In this document: one piece after another, positions 1-7,478 of the stretch
Position numbering within the stretch: position 1 is the stretch's first letter
Layout: every line of letters starts with the position of its first letter
Source: CAXBCP01 sp963974055
GTDB taxonomy: Bacteria; Pseudomonadota; Alphaproteobacteria; MPNO01; UBA830
Direction: 5' to 3'
Assembly (NCBI GenBank): GCA_963974055.1
Contig: CAXBCP010000049.1
Span: 1 to 22,492, forward strand
DNA: 22,492 nt
Made by a program: the position numbers and the translations under genes
The notes under the pieces: generated by a model
Told to the model about the DNA's origin: nothing
Databases searched by the model: none
The model's input: the letters and a program-made list of their open reading frames with translations, nothing else

Positions 1-26
1 CTAGGGCGGTATAGCCTATTTAGGTT

Positions 27-482
27 TCACCCCGCCAGGCGGTCTTCCGCTTCGTCTGCGCGATCGGCGAGGCCGCTATACAGCTTGCCGAGCAATTGGC
101 GCAGCATCGCAAGTTCCGCCTCGGAAAAATCGCCGGTGGCCCGGGCTTCGAGGGCGGCGGCGCGCGGCAGGATGGTTTCGGTCACGCGGCGCCCGGTTTC
201 GGTCAGTTCGATCGTGAACGAGCGTGCATCGTCTATACCGCGGAGACGGCGGATCAGGTCTTTCTTTTCCATCCGCCCGAGCACCCGCGACAGCGTCGAG
301 AAATTGATGCTCGTCAGTTCCGACAGCGCGCCCACGGGCTGGCCGCCCCGCTGGTACAGGGCGATCAGCACGCGCCAGGACTGGATATCGACGCCGACCT
401 CGCTGAGGACCGGCGTGATATCGCTGATGAACTGCTGGCCGACACGGTTGACCAGATAGGGCAGGTAGGTACCGAGCTCCAT
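27..482 (-). CDS. MarR-family transcriptional regulator
   Basis: This 151-residue protein has the length and layout of a MarR dimer. An N-terminal helix (about 5-30) is followed by a winged helix-turn-helix, with the recognition helix around residues 60-74 (NFSTLSRVLGRMEKK) and a basic wing with the family-typical D-x-R (about 80-93, GIDDARSF). MarR proteins usually repress a neighbouring operon and release DNA when an aromatic or other small ligand binds. The ATG at 482 lies 6 bp downstream of the stop of the luciferase-like gene on the same strand, and its ribosome site (GGAG) overlaps that stop, so the two are probably co-transcribed and translationally coupled. The likely operator is the palindromic AT-rich region at 1603-1642. 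The family call is secure; ligand and targets are inferred. Confidence 0.9.
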   Translation of the reverse strand: MELGTYLPYLVNRVGQQFISDITPVLSEVGVDIQSWRVLIALYQRGGQPVGALSELTSINFSTLSRVLGRMEKKDLIRRLRGIDDARSFTIELTETGRRVTETILPRAAALEARATGDFSEAELAMLRQLLGKLYSGLADRADEAEDRLAG

Positions 483-488
483 GAAACG

Positions 489-1565
489 TTACTCCGCCGC
501 AACCCGGTAGTTTTCGAAGTTCGGCGCGACTTCTTCCATGAACTTGTGCATCTGGTCCTTGACCATGCCGTGCGGTTTGTTGCCGACGTTGAAATACAGG
601 ATGCATTCGTCGATGCCGGCCGCCTCGACCGCCTTGAGCTGTTCGGTGATCTCGGCGGAATTGCCGAGCAGCACGGAATTGGCCGACAGCGTGTTCTTCT
701 TCATGTTGCGCAAAATCTCGTTGATCTTCATGAAGTAATGCATGGTCGGCGGCATCTTGGACGGATCGTCCGGGAAGGCGCGCAGCACGCAATGCTGGAA
801 ATAATCCATCATCGCCTGACGGCCGAAATCGTCTTCTTCCGGGGTGTCGCTGATGTGGATGAAATAGCTGCACATGGCGCGGCCCGGCTTGTTGCCCGCC
901 TTGACGCAGTTCTCGCGATAGCTGTCGACGGCCTTGTCGAGCCCGCCATAGACCATCGACGCGGCGAACGGCGCATATATGATGTTGTGGCCTTTTTCGC
1001 CCGCCATTTTCGACGACGTTTCCGAGAACGACGCGACGTAGAACGGAATCGGGTTCTGGATCGGCTTCGGCGTGATATCCATGTCCTGGATGTCGTAATA
1101 CTTGCCCTTGTGCGACCACGGGCCTTTTTCGGTCCAGGCTTTCCACAGGACGTCCATGCCTTCCTCGAAGACTTCTGCCGAGGTCATGAAATCGGCGCCG
1201 AAGGGATGGTATTCGTCGGCGTCGTAGCCGCGCCCGCAGGCGTAATCGACCCGTCCGCCCGACAGCAGGTCGAGCGTCGCCCACATTTCGGCGACGTGGA
1301 TCGGATGATGAATCGGCAATACGTTGACCGCGGGTGCAAGCCGGATGTTCTCGGTTTCCGGGATGATGCTGGCGAGCAGGATATCCGGGCGCGAATTGAC
1401 GCCGAGCCGGTCGAAATGGTGTTCGCCGATCCAGGCGGAGCTGTAGCCGAGCTTGTCGGCGAGGATCGCCTGTTCGCGGATTTCCATGACGAAGTCGTTC
1501 GCCGAGCGCGGATTGTTGGGATAGTAGTTGTCGGAAAGCGTGAAATACCCGAAATCGATCGCCAT
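489..1565 (-). CDS. LLM-class flavin-dependent monooxygenase
   Basis: This 358-residue protein belongs to the bacterial luciferase-like (LLM) superfamily of TIM-barrel enzymes that use reduced FMN and oxygen to hydroxylate or cleave small organic substrates. Visible signatures are WIGEHHF (about 45-51), LPIHHPIHVAE (about 83-93) and the LSGGR-x5-GRG stretch (about 101-113), all around the flavin and active-site face in this family. Length matches the family. The start has a good ribosome site (GGGAG, 7 nt before ATG). It is first in an apparent two-gene operon with the MarR gene and diverges from an alpha/beta hydrolase. Neighbouring FAH and VOC genes suggest catabolism of an aromatic or cyclic compound, but the substrate cannot be read from sequence. 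Such enzymes need a separate flavin reductase, which is not in the window. Confidence 0.9.
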   Translation of the reverse strand: MAIDFGYFTLSDNYYPNNPRSANDFVMEIREQAILADKLGYSSAWIGEHHFDRLGVNSRPDILLASIIPETENIRLAPAVNVLPIHHPIHVAEMWATLDLLSGGRVDYACGRGYDADEYHPFGADFMTSAEVFEEGMDVLWKAWTEKGPWSHKGKYYDIQDMDITPKPIQNPIPFYVASFSETSSKMAGEKGHNIIYAPFAASMVYGGLDKAVDSYRENCVKAGNKPGRAMCSYFIHISDTPEEDDFGRQAMMDYFQHCVLRAFPDDPSKMPPTMHYFMKINEILRNMKKNTLSANSVLLGNSAEITEQLKAVEAAGIDECILYFNVGNKPHGMVKDQMHKFMEEVAPNFENYRVAAE

Positions 1566-1602
1566 TGCGTGTCTCCCTATGCTGGCGTGTCATTGATTTG
1601 AG

Positions 1603-1642
1603 TTATTTGTAACTGCAAATAAATATAATTGCAAGTGCAAAT
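1603..1642. promoter_or_regulatory. Probable MarR operator, two palindromes
   Basis: This AT-rich patch between divergent genes holds a perfect 7-bp inverted repeat (TTATTTG at 1603-1609, CAAATAA at 1616-1622, 6-bp spacer) and a second dyad (TTGCA at 1629-1633, TGCAA at 1636-1640). The heptamer TGCAAAT occurs at 1614-1620 and 1636-1642, exactly 22 bp apart, so the two sites would lie on the same helix face. MarR dimers typically bind such short palindromes next to their own operon. Assignment to the MarR encoded at 27-482 is inference from proximity. Confidence 0.6.
1606..1634 (-). promoter_or_regulatory. Putative sigma-70-like promoter of the LLM-marR operon
   Basis: Read on the minus strand, a -35-like TTGCAA (1634-1629) is followed after 17 bp by a -10-like TACAAA (1611-1606), about 40 bp upstream of the monooxygenase start. 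Both elements lie inside the palindromic patch, so a bound repressor would occlude RNA polymerase. The -10 match is only partial. Confidence 0.4.
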
Positions 1643-1732
1643 TGTTGCGCGTGTCGGGAATGCAGTTGATCCGCGCGCTTCGGGGATTACGATGGCGGGA
1701 ATGAATTCAAACCGAAGGACACGGGGACCCAT

Positions 1733-2611
1733 ATGACCGACGCCGTTTACCGCGACTACGATTCCGAGGCGCTGTACGCGCAGTACAACAACCGCGCCCA
1801 GATCACCGAAGAAGCGCTCAACGCGCTTAAAGAAGACCAGAACGTCCGTTCCGCCGCCTATCGCAACGGGCCGGGCCGCAAGCATCTGGACGTGGCCTAC
1901 GGCCCGCATGAACGGGAACGGCTCGACGTCTTCCTGCCGGCGAGCGACGGCGCGCCGCTCTTCGCTTACATCCATGGCGGCTACTGGCAGTGGAACGACA
2001 AGGAAGGCAACGAATTTCTGGCCAAGGAACTGAATGCCGCGGGCGCCGCCTTCGCGAATATCGAATACGCGCTGTGTCCGGCCGTGACCCTGCCGGAACT
2101 GTCCGATCAGTGCCGCCGGGCGATGGCGCATCTGTGGCGCGAAGCCGATACATACGGTTACGACCGCAACCGCATCGTGGTTTCCGGACATTCCGCGGGC
2201 GGTCATCTGACGGCAATGATGCAGGCGACAGACTGGCCTTCCTTCGAAGCCGGGCTGCCGTCCCACCTGGTCGCCGCCAGCCTGCCGATCAGCGGCGTCT
2301 ACGATGTGGAGCCGATCCGCCTGACGCCATTGAACGACGCGGTTCGTCTGACGCCGGAGGACGTTCCCGGCCAGAGCCCGATGTTCATGAACCCGCCGTC
2401 CAAGGGGGAATCGATCATCGCCTTCGGCGGCGACGAATACGACGAATTCGATCGCCAGGCGTCAGACCTTGCCGCCGCCTGGGCGAAGCACGGCGTGCCG
2501 ACCTCGACACTCAACATGCCGGGCCGCGATCACTTTTCGGCATTGAGCGCGCTTGCCGAAACAGACCACGCCCTGTTCGCCGCCGCGCTGAAACTGCTTG
2601 GACTGAAGTAA
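1733..2611 (+). CDS. Alpha/beta hydrolase, kynurenine formamidase-like
   Basis: This 292-residue cytosolic hydrolase has the HGGYW oxyanion motif (81-85) and the nucleophile elbow GHSAGG, with Ser154 as probable nucleophile. A late His267 (GRDHFS) and an acidic residue in GGDEYDEF (about 233-240) complete a plausible Ser-Asp-His triad. HGGYW is characteristic of arylformamidase (AFMID/KynB-like) and related carboxylesterases of the HSL/BD-FAE group. The ATG at 1733 has GGGGA five bases upstream. It diverges from the monooxygenase across the probable MarR operator, so it may belong to the same regulon. The true substrate could be N-formylkynurenine, an ester, or a ring-cleavage product; no kynurenine-pathway partner is nearby, so a general hydrolase role is as likely. 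A clear terminator follows. Confidence 0.88.
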   Translation: MTDAVYRDYDSEALYAQYNNRAQITEEALNALKEDQNVRSAAYRNGPGRKHLDVAYGPHERERLDVFLPASDGAPLFAYIHGGYWQWNDKEGNEFLAKELNAAGAAFANIEYALCPAVTLPELSDQCRRAMAHLWREADTYGYDRNRIVVSGHSAGGHLTAMMQATDWPSFEAGLPSHLVAASLPISGVYDVEPIRLTPLNDAVRLTPEDVPGQSPMFMNPPSKGESIIAFGGDEYDEFDRQASDLAAAWAKHGVPTSTLNMPGRDHFSALSALAETDHALFAAALKLLGLK

Positions 2612-2651
2612 GGTCCGGCGCCGGCGGCCCGCACAAAGAATAAGGCGCATC

Positions 2652-2683
2652 AAAAAAACCCCCGGCGCAGGCCGGGGGTTTTT
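2652..2683. terminator. Bidirectional rho-independent terminator
   Basis: A perfect 8-bp GC stem (CCCCCGGC at 2659-2666, GCCGGGGG at 2671-2678) with a GCAG loop is flanked by seven A on the left and five T on the right. It sits between two convergent genes, so it can stop transcription from both the hydrolase (+) and the FAH-family gene (-). Confidence 0.92.
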
Positions 2684-2703
2684 CTCTGGCGTACAGGCCG
2701 CCG

Positions 2704-3552
2704 TTATTTTTCGTTGACGATCGGGTTGCGCAGGATGCCGATCTTGTCGAGTTCGATTTCGACCGTGTCGCCTTCCTTCATGAAGACCTGCGGGTCGCGA
2801 TAGAACCCGACGCCGCCGGTGGTGCCCGATACGATCACGTCGCCCGCCACCAGTTCGGTCACGGTGGTCAGGTAATGGATCAGCTGCGGGATGCTGAACA
2901 GCAGGTCGTCGGTGGTCGCGCGCTGCATTTCCTCGCCGTTGAGGCGGGTCATCAGGGTCAGCGATGCCGGATCGGGAATTTCGTCCGCCGTCACCATCCA
3001 CGGGCCGAACGCGCCGGACTTGTAGAACGACTTTCCGGGCACGAACTGGCTGGTGTGGCGCTGGTAGTCGCGGATCGAGCCGTCATTGTAGCAGGAATAG
3101 CCGGCCACCACCGACAGGGCGTCGGCTTCGGACACGTGGCGGCAGGTCTTGCCGATGATCACGGCCATCTCGCCTTCGAAATCGAACATGTCGGAGGCCT
3201 TGGGCTTGATCATCGCCTGTCCGTGGCCGACCTGCGAATTCGAGAACCGCGTGAAAATCATCGGCCATTCGGGAATGTCGCGGCCGCCTTCGAGCACGTG
3301 GCTGCGATAGTTCAGCCCGACCGCCATGATCTTGTCCGGGTCCGGGATGACCGGCAGGAATTCGATGTCGTCGAAGCTGTGATCTGCGCTTTTGCCGGCC
3401 GCGGCTTCGGCGATGATGCCGAGCGCGCCGGCGGCGATTGCGCCCTTAAGCGTCTGCGGTCCGCCCGCCAGGGGCTTCGCGTCGATGATGCCGTCGTCGG
3501 CAACGACGCCGTAGGATTCTGTTCCGTTTACTGAGTATGTCGTGATCTTCAT
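2704..3552 (-). CDS. Fumarylacetoacetate hydrolase-family protein
   Basis: This 282-residue protein has the FAH-superfamily C-terminal fold: KIMAVGLNYRSH (about 74-85), the metal-binding DFEGEMAVIIG segment (about 124-134, with Glu126 and Glu128 as probable divalent-metal ligands), YNDGSIRDYQ (about 155-164) with a third acidic ligand, and SGTTGGVG (242-249). Members hydrolyse or decarboxylate C-C bonds of diketo acids made by aromatic ring cleavage, for example acylpyruvate hydrolase, HpcE-like isomerase/decarboxylase or ureidoglycolate-lyase-like enzymes. A GGAGG site 5 bp before the ATG supports the start. It neighbours an extradiol-dioxygenase-like VOC gene in divergent orientation, which fits a ring-cleavage pathway. 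The exact substrate cannot be told. Confidence 0.9.
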   Translation of the reverse strand: MKITTYSVNGTESYGVVADDGIIDAKPLAGGPQTLKGAIAAGALGIIAEAAAGKSADHSFDDIEFLPVIPDPDKIMAVGLNYRSHVLEGGRDIPEWPMIFTRFSNSQVGHGQAMIKPKASDMFDFEGEMAVIIGKTCRHVSEADALSVVAGYSCYNDGSIRDYQRHTSQFVPGKSFYKSGAFGPWMVTADEIPDPASLTLMTRLNGEEMQRATTDDLLFSIPQLIHYLTTVTELVAGDVIVSGTTGGVGFYRDPQVFMKEGDTVEIELDKIGILRNPIVNEK

Positions 3553-3623
3553 GGCGTCCTCCGGTTAACTGTCGGGGCATGAATAACGCCTGCGCCGCGA
3601 TATGCAAGTCCGGGAGAGATTCA

Positions 3624-3646
3624 GGCCGTTGCGGGGGCCGTTGCGG
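3624..3646. repeat. Tandem 11-bp repeat upstream of the VOC gene
   Basis: GGCCGTTGCGG occurs twice at 3624-3634 and 3636-3646, a 12-bp period, in the intergenic region between the FAH-family and VOC genes. It could be an operator half-site pair or a replication-slippage product; nothing distinguishes these. Confidence 0.6.
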
Positions 3647-3703
3647 TCCGTGGGGAAGGGAGCCTAGTATCGGGGAACGGTCCCGGAATAACGGAGGAAT
3701 AAG

Positions 3704-4255
3704 ATGGGAATGCTGCCGGAGATGAAACTCGCCCATGTCGGTATCTGGGTGCAGGATTTCGAGCGGATGAAGAACTTCTACGTCCGGATGTTCGGCTTCG
3801 GCGTCGCCGATGAAGGCCTGCTGAACGGCAACCGCTATGCCTTCATGTCCCGCGACCCGAAGGACCATCACCAGGTTGTCGTTGCCGAGGGGCGCCGGCC
3901 CGACACCGACCAGACGACCGTCAACCAGATATCGTTCCGCTGTGAAAACCTGACCGACCTGCGCCAGGTTCACACAGCCGTAACTGCCGACGACGACGTC
4001 CAGAAGGTGATGGTGACCGATCACGGCAATGCGTGGTCGGTTTATTTCTACGACCCCGAGGGCAACCGGCTCGAAGCGTTCATGGACACGCCCTGGTACA
4101 TCAACCAGCCGCACCGCCACGACATCGATTTCTCCCTCAGCGACGAGGAGATTTTCGCGGCGTCGGAAGCGCATGCGAAGGCCGATCCGACGTTCAGGCC
4201 CATCGAAGACTGGCGGGCGGAATTCCAGAAAAGAATTCCGGCGACCGCGACCTAG
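3704..4255 (+). CDS. VOC-family protein, extradiol dioxygenase-like
   Basis: This 183-residue single VOC module has two beta-alpha-beta-beta-beta repeats. Likely metal ligands are His11 (LAHVGIWV), His55 or His56 (DHHQVV) and Glu124 in VYFYDPEGNRLEAF, a pattern matching the 2-His-1-carboxylate site of type I extradiol dioxygenases; Glu124 is in the canonical last-strand position. A C-terminal tail of about 45 residues rich in charged and aromatic residues (DDW-like region near 168-175) extends beyond the minimal fold. GGAGG lies 7 nt before the ATG. Such proteins are often named biphenyl-2,3-diol dioxygenase III, but glyoxalase, isomerase or resistance functions are also possible in VOC proteins. 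The context with FAH-family and monooxygenase genes favours a catabolic role. Confidence 0.85.
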   Translation: MGMLPEMKLAHVGIWVQDFERMKNFYVRMFGFGVADEGLLNGNRYAFMSRDPKDHHQVVVAEGRRPDTDQTTVNQISFRCENLTDLRQVHTAVTADDDVQKVMVTDHGNAWSVYFYDPEGNRLEAFMDTPWYINQPHRHDIDFSLSDEEIFAASEAHAKADPTFRPIEDWRAEFQKRIPATAT

Positions 4256-4279
4256 ATTTGCCCCGACCGCCGGAACGCG

Positions 4280-5452
4280 TTAGCCGCTGCGGGCGGCAAT
4301 CGCTTTTTTCAGTACCAGATAACCGATCGTGCCCGACATCAGCGAGCCGGCCAGCACCCCGAGGCGTACAGCGGCGGCGTGAGCCGGATCATCGAACGCG
4401 AGCCCGCCGATAAACAGGCTCATCGTGAAGCCGATGCCGCAGAGCAGGGACACCCCGTACATCATCGCCCAGGTCGTGTCTTCGGGCAGCCTGGCCAGGC
4501 CTGTTTTGACCATCAGGAAGGTTGCGCCGAAAACCCCGATCTGCTTGCCGAAGAACAGCCCGAGGGCAATGCCGAGGGGCAACGGTTCCAGCAGCGACGA
4601 AAATGTCATCCCGGCGAAGTTCACGCCCGCGTTTGCGAACGCGAAGGCAGGCAGGACGAGGAACGCGACCCAGGGGTGGAGAATATGCTCGAGATGGCGG
4701 AGCGGTGAATGGCCTTCCGCATCTGTAGCCCGGAGCGGGATTGCGAGCGCAAGCAGAACCCCGGCGAGGGTCGCATGGACCCCCGATTTCAACACCGCGA
4801 CCCACACCACGATCCCGATCAGAATATAAGGCGCTGTGCGCGTGACGCCCCGCAGGTTCAGGAACGCGCAGACGGCGAGTCCGCCGACACCGATCGCCAG
4901 CGACGTCACCGACAGGTTCTCGGTATAGAATATCGCGATGATCACGATCGCACCGAGATCGTCGATGATCGCGACTGCGGTAAGAAATACCTTGATCGCC
5001 AGCGGCACGCGGCTGCCGAGCAGCATCAGGATACCGAGCGCGAAGGCGATGTCCGTCGCGGCGGGAATCGCCCAGCCGTTGATATCGACCGGGTTCGACC
5101 AGTTGAGATAGGCGTAAATTGCCGCGGGTACGGCCATGCCGCCGATGGCGGCGACGCCCGGCAGGGCAATCTGGTCGACCGAAGAAAGCTGGCCTTCGAG
5201 GGCTTCGCGTTTGATTTCGAGGCCGACCAGGAAAAAGAAGACGGCCATCAGCCCGTCATTGATCCATAACAGCAGCGGCTTGGCGATTTCCAGTGCGCCG
5301 ACCTGGACGGCAACCGGGACGGTGAGCAGGGAATCGTAAAGCCACGACAACGGGGAATTGTCGAGAATGATTGCGACGACCGCCGCAAAGAACAGGCAGA
5401 TACCGCCCGCCGATTCAAGTTTGAAGAATTCACGAATAGCGGCAACTGGCAT
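4280..5452 (-). CDS. nhaA: Na+/H+ antiporter NhaA
   Basis: This 390-residue inner-membrane protein matches NhaA in length and motifs throughout. The electrogenic antiporter exports one Na+ (or Li+) for two protons and supports pH and salt homeostasis. The ion-binding core is visible: ATDIAFALG with Asp134 (E. coli Asp133) and VAIIDDLGA with Asp164-Asp165 (E. coli Asp163-Asp164). Other hallmarks are the early LLWINDGLMAVFFFLVGLEIK segment (positions 61-81) and about a dozen hydrophobic helices. AGGGG sits 8-9 bp before the ATG. It is convergent with the VOC gene (24-bp gap) and divergent from ivd. No NhaR-type regulator is adjacent. A sodium-handling antiporter fits a marine or saline habitat but does not prove it. 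Confidence 0.97.
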   Translation of the reverse strand: MPVAAIREFFKLESAGGICLFFAAVVAIILDNSPLSWLYDSLLTVPVAVQVGALEIAKPLLLWINDGLMAVFFFLVGLEIKREALEGQLSSVDQIALPGVAAIGGMAVPAAIYAYLNWSNPVDINGWAIPAATDIAFALGILMLLGSRVPLAIKVFLTAVAIIDDLGAIVIIAIFYTENLSVTSLAIGVGGLAVCAFLNLRGVTRTAPYILIGIVVWVAVLKSGVHATLAGVLLALAIPLRATDAEGHSPLRHLEHILHPWVAFLVLPAFAFANAGVNFAGMTFSSLLEPLPLGIALGLFFGKQIGVFGATFLMVKTGLARLPEDTTWAMMYGVSLLCGIGFTMSLFIGGLAFDDPAHAAAVRLGVLAGSLMSGTIGYLVLKKAIAARSG

Positions 5453-5612
5453 GTAGTACGTCCCCTGAAATTGTGTGGAATGGATTTTTTTGACGTCAGG
5501 CCTCGGACGCTAGGTATGCCGCCTTCGGGCATTTGCAAGCCGAGGCGGGCAGACGATTCCGGTTTGACGGTTCCGGGCGGCGCTCTTAGTGTTTTGACGG
5601 CCCCGATATGAC

Positions 5613-5627
5613 AGGAGAAACCGCTTG
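5613..5627 (+). promoter_or_regulatory. RBS deciding a TTG start for ivd
   Basis: AGGAG at 5613-5617 lies 7 bases before TTG at 5625. The nearby ATG at 5608 opens only a six-codon frame whose TGA overlaps the TTG (CTTGA), so TTG is the plausible ivd start. Confidence 0.75.
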
Positions 5628-6797
5628 ATCCCCAACGCGTTGCCGTCGCTGGACTTCGATCTCGGCGATACCGCCGACATGTTGCGGCATTCCGTCGCGG
5701 AATTTGCCCGGGCGACAATTGCGCCGCTGGCGGCCGAGATAGATTCGTCGAACGAATTCCCGATGGAACTCTGGCAGCAGATGGGCGGGATGGGCCTGCT
5801 CGGGGTGACGGTCGATCCGGAATTCGGCGGCGCCGGGATGGGCTATCTCGAGCATGTCGTCGCGATGGAGGAGATCAGCCGGGCGTCGGCGTCGGTCGGG
5901 TTGTCCTACGGCGCGCATTCGAATCTCTGCGTGAACCAGATTCACCGCAACGGCACGGATGCGCAAAAGACCAGGTACCTGCCCCGACTGGTTTCGGGTG
6001 AACATGTCGGCGCGCTGGCGATGTCGGAACCGGGCGCCGGCTCCGACGTGGTGTCGATGAAGCTGCGGGCCGACGCGGTCGATGGCGGCTACGTACTGAA
6101 CGGCAACAAGATGTGGATCACCAACGGGCCGGATGCCGATGTTCTTGTCGTTTATGCCAAGACCGACCCGGCAGCGGGGTCGCGCGGCATCACCGCCTTC
6201 ATTGTCGAAAAGGGTTTCGCCGGGTTTTCGACGGCGCAGAAGCTCGACAAGCTCGGCATGCGGGGGTCGAACACGGGGGAACTGGTGTTCCGGGACTGTT
6301 TCGTGCCGGCCGAAAACGCGGTCGGCGAAATCGGTCGCGGCGCGGCGGTGCTGATGAGCGGGCTGGATTACGAGCGCGCCGTTCTGTCGGGCGGGCCGCT
6401 CGGCATCATGCAGGCCTGCATGGATATCGTTATTCCCTACGTCCACGAACGCGAACAGTTCGGCCAGCCGATCGGCGAATTCCAGCTCATCCAGGGCAAG
6501 CTTGCCGACATGTATACCAAGATGAACGCATCGCGTGCCTATGTGTACGCGGTTGCGAAAGCGTGCGACCGCGGCCGCACGACGCGCAAGGACGCGGCCG
6601 GCGCGATCCTGTATTCGGCCGAGCGCGCGACCGAGATGGCGCTGGACGCCATCCAGATTCTCGGCGGCAACGGATATATCAACGAGTATGCAACGGGCAG
6701 GCTGCTGCGCGACGCCAAGCTTTACGAGATCGGCGCCGGCACGTCGGAGATCCGCCGTATGCTGATCGGTCGCGAACTGTTCGCGGAAAGCGCCTGA
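5625..6797 (+). CDS. ivd: Isovaleryl-CoA dehydrogenase
   Basis: This 390-residue FAD-dependent acyl-CoA dehydrogenase oxidises isovaleryl-CoA to 3-methylcrotonyl-CoA in leucine breakdown and passes electrons to electron-transfer flavoprotein. LAMSEPGAGSD (about 131-141) and WITNGPDADV (about 164-173) are the FAD/substrate signatures. The catalytic base is probably Glu250 in GLDYERAVLSGGPLG, the helix position used by isovaleryl-CoA dehydrogenases rather than the later one used by medium-chain enzymes. SYGAHSNLCVNQ (about 94-105) and the C-terminal GGNGYINEYATGRLLRDAK are also typical. The specific call is supported by mccB and mccA downstream. Translation starts at TTG. A TTGACG at 5564-5569 could be its -35, but the -10 is unclear. 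Confidence 0.94.
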   Translation: MIPNALPSLDFDLGDTADMLRHSVAEFARATIAPLAAEIDSSNEFPMELWQQMGGMGLLGVTVDPEFGGAGMGYLEHVVAMEEISRASASVGLSYGAHSNLCVNQIHRNGTDAQKTRYLPRLVSGEHVGALAMSEPGAGSDVVSMKLRADAVDGGYVLNGNKMWITNGPDADVLVVYAKTDPAAGSRGITAFIVEKGFAGFSTAQKLDKLGMRGSNTGELVFRDCFVPAENAVGEIGRGAAVLMSGLDYERAVLSGGPLGIMQACMDIVIPYVHEREQFGQPIGEFQLIQGKLADMYTKMNASRAYVYAVAKACDRGRTTRKDAAGAILYSAERATEMALDAIQILGGNGYINEYATGRLLRDAKLYEIGAGTSEIRRMLIGRELFAESA

Positions 6798-6817
6798 TCC
6801 TTTGTTGGAGAGTCCTG

Positions 6818-7463
6818 CACTAACCGTTTAGGTAAAGCATGTCAGACGATCATTCACTCGAATTCACAGATGAATCTACGTTTAAGATTCACAATCGCTC
6901 GTATCAGTTAATTCGTCATGCATACGAAGAGTTACTAACTCGTTCAGCTCGGTTGTCACTTTTTGCTACCGGGCGTCAAACGAGAATGGACGGCCCAATA
7001 GACCAACGTCAGTTGAATTTGGCTCTCGATGATCTTGCATTGTTTGGGCTTCATTGTCGGAGGCTAATCGATCTCGTTGGAGTCCGACAGCGTTTTCGTC
7101 CAGTCGAGGTGCCCCTTATTGCGCACGACGAAAACCCTCAGAAATCTGTGGGATTTATGTATTTAATAAATGTGTTTGTGCATCTTGATGATGTCGAAAT
7201 TTTTCGAAACAAATTCCAAATTCGCACTGTTCTCGAAGGCGACAAAGGAATTGAATATCTCTCAGACTATTTTGGTGAATTCGATGATCAATTTGAGCCA
7301 ATTTTGGCCGTCAAATCTGATCACAGTAAGGCAATTGTTTTTCGTCTGGTGAATTTGATCGAGATTTTTCAGGCTCACGTGTTGTCCAAAATTATCGATG
7401 TTTGTGGAGAGCAGGGATTATATCTGGAAGATGACAATATTTAGGCCTGCATCACAGTTAGTG
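6818..7463. repeat. Short inverted repeat flanking the AT-rich gene
   Basis: CACTAAC at 6818-6824 has its exact reverse complement GTTAGTG at 7457-7463, one on each side of the low-GC gene; with one further mismatch the match extends to CACTAAC-N-GT. CCTGCA also occurs directly repeated at 6814-6819 and 7446-7451. These may be remnants of the insertion event, but matches this short can occur by chance. Confidence 0.3.
6839..7444 (+). CDS. Hypothetical protein in an AT-rich insert
   Basis: I do not recognise this 201-residue protein. It appears soluble and mostly alpha-helical, with no signal peptide, membrane segment or obvious catalytic motif; it is acidic at both ends. The N-terminal third (about 15-50) and the C-terminal region (about 160-185, ending in EIFQAHVLSKIIDVCG) look like helices, with VGFMYLINVFVHLDD (about 103-117) more hydrophobic. 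Its base composition is unlike everything around it: the line starting at 7141 has 18/60 G+C, and it uses codons such as TTA, CTA and ATA that are scarce in neighbours. AGG lies 6-7 bp before the ATG. It sits between ivd and a glutamine amidotransferase in the same direction, so it may ride on ivd transcription. Horizontal acquisition is likely; function unknown. Confidence 0.75.
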   Translation: MSDDHSLEFTDESTFKIHNRSYQLIRHAYEELLTRSARLSLFATGRQTRMDGPIDQRQLNLALDDLALFGLHCRRLIDLVGVRQRFRPVEVPLIAHDENPQKSVGFMYLINVFVHLDDVEIFRNKFQIRTVLEGDKGIEYLSDYFGEFDDQFEPILAVKSDHSKAIVFRLVNLIEIFQAHVLSKIIDVCGEQGLYLEDDNI

Positions 7464-7478
7464 AGAGGCGTATAGAAA

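Noticed and set aside
1..26. Possible end of another gene at the window start
   Set aside because: There are only 26 bases; stop-like triplets are present but no frame can be assigned.
96..1601. Long plus-strand open frame over the LLM and MarR genes
   Set aside because: It is antisense to two well-recognised genes and its translation is low-complexity Arg/Asp/His-rich, as expected for a shadow frame in GC-rich DNA.
5453..5624. Possible riboswitch or structured RNA before nhaA
   Set aside because: The 172-bp divergent region shows no pattern I recognise as a known riboswitch, only weak promoter-like hexamers.
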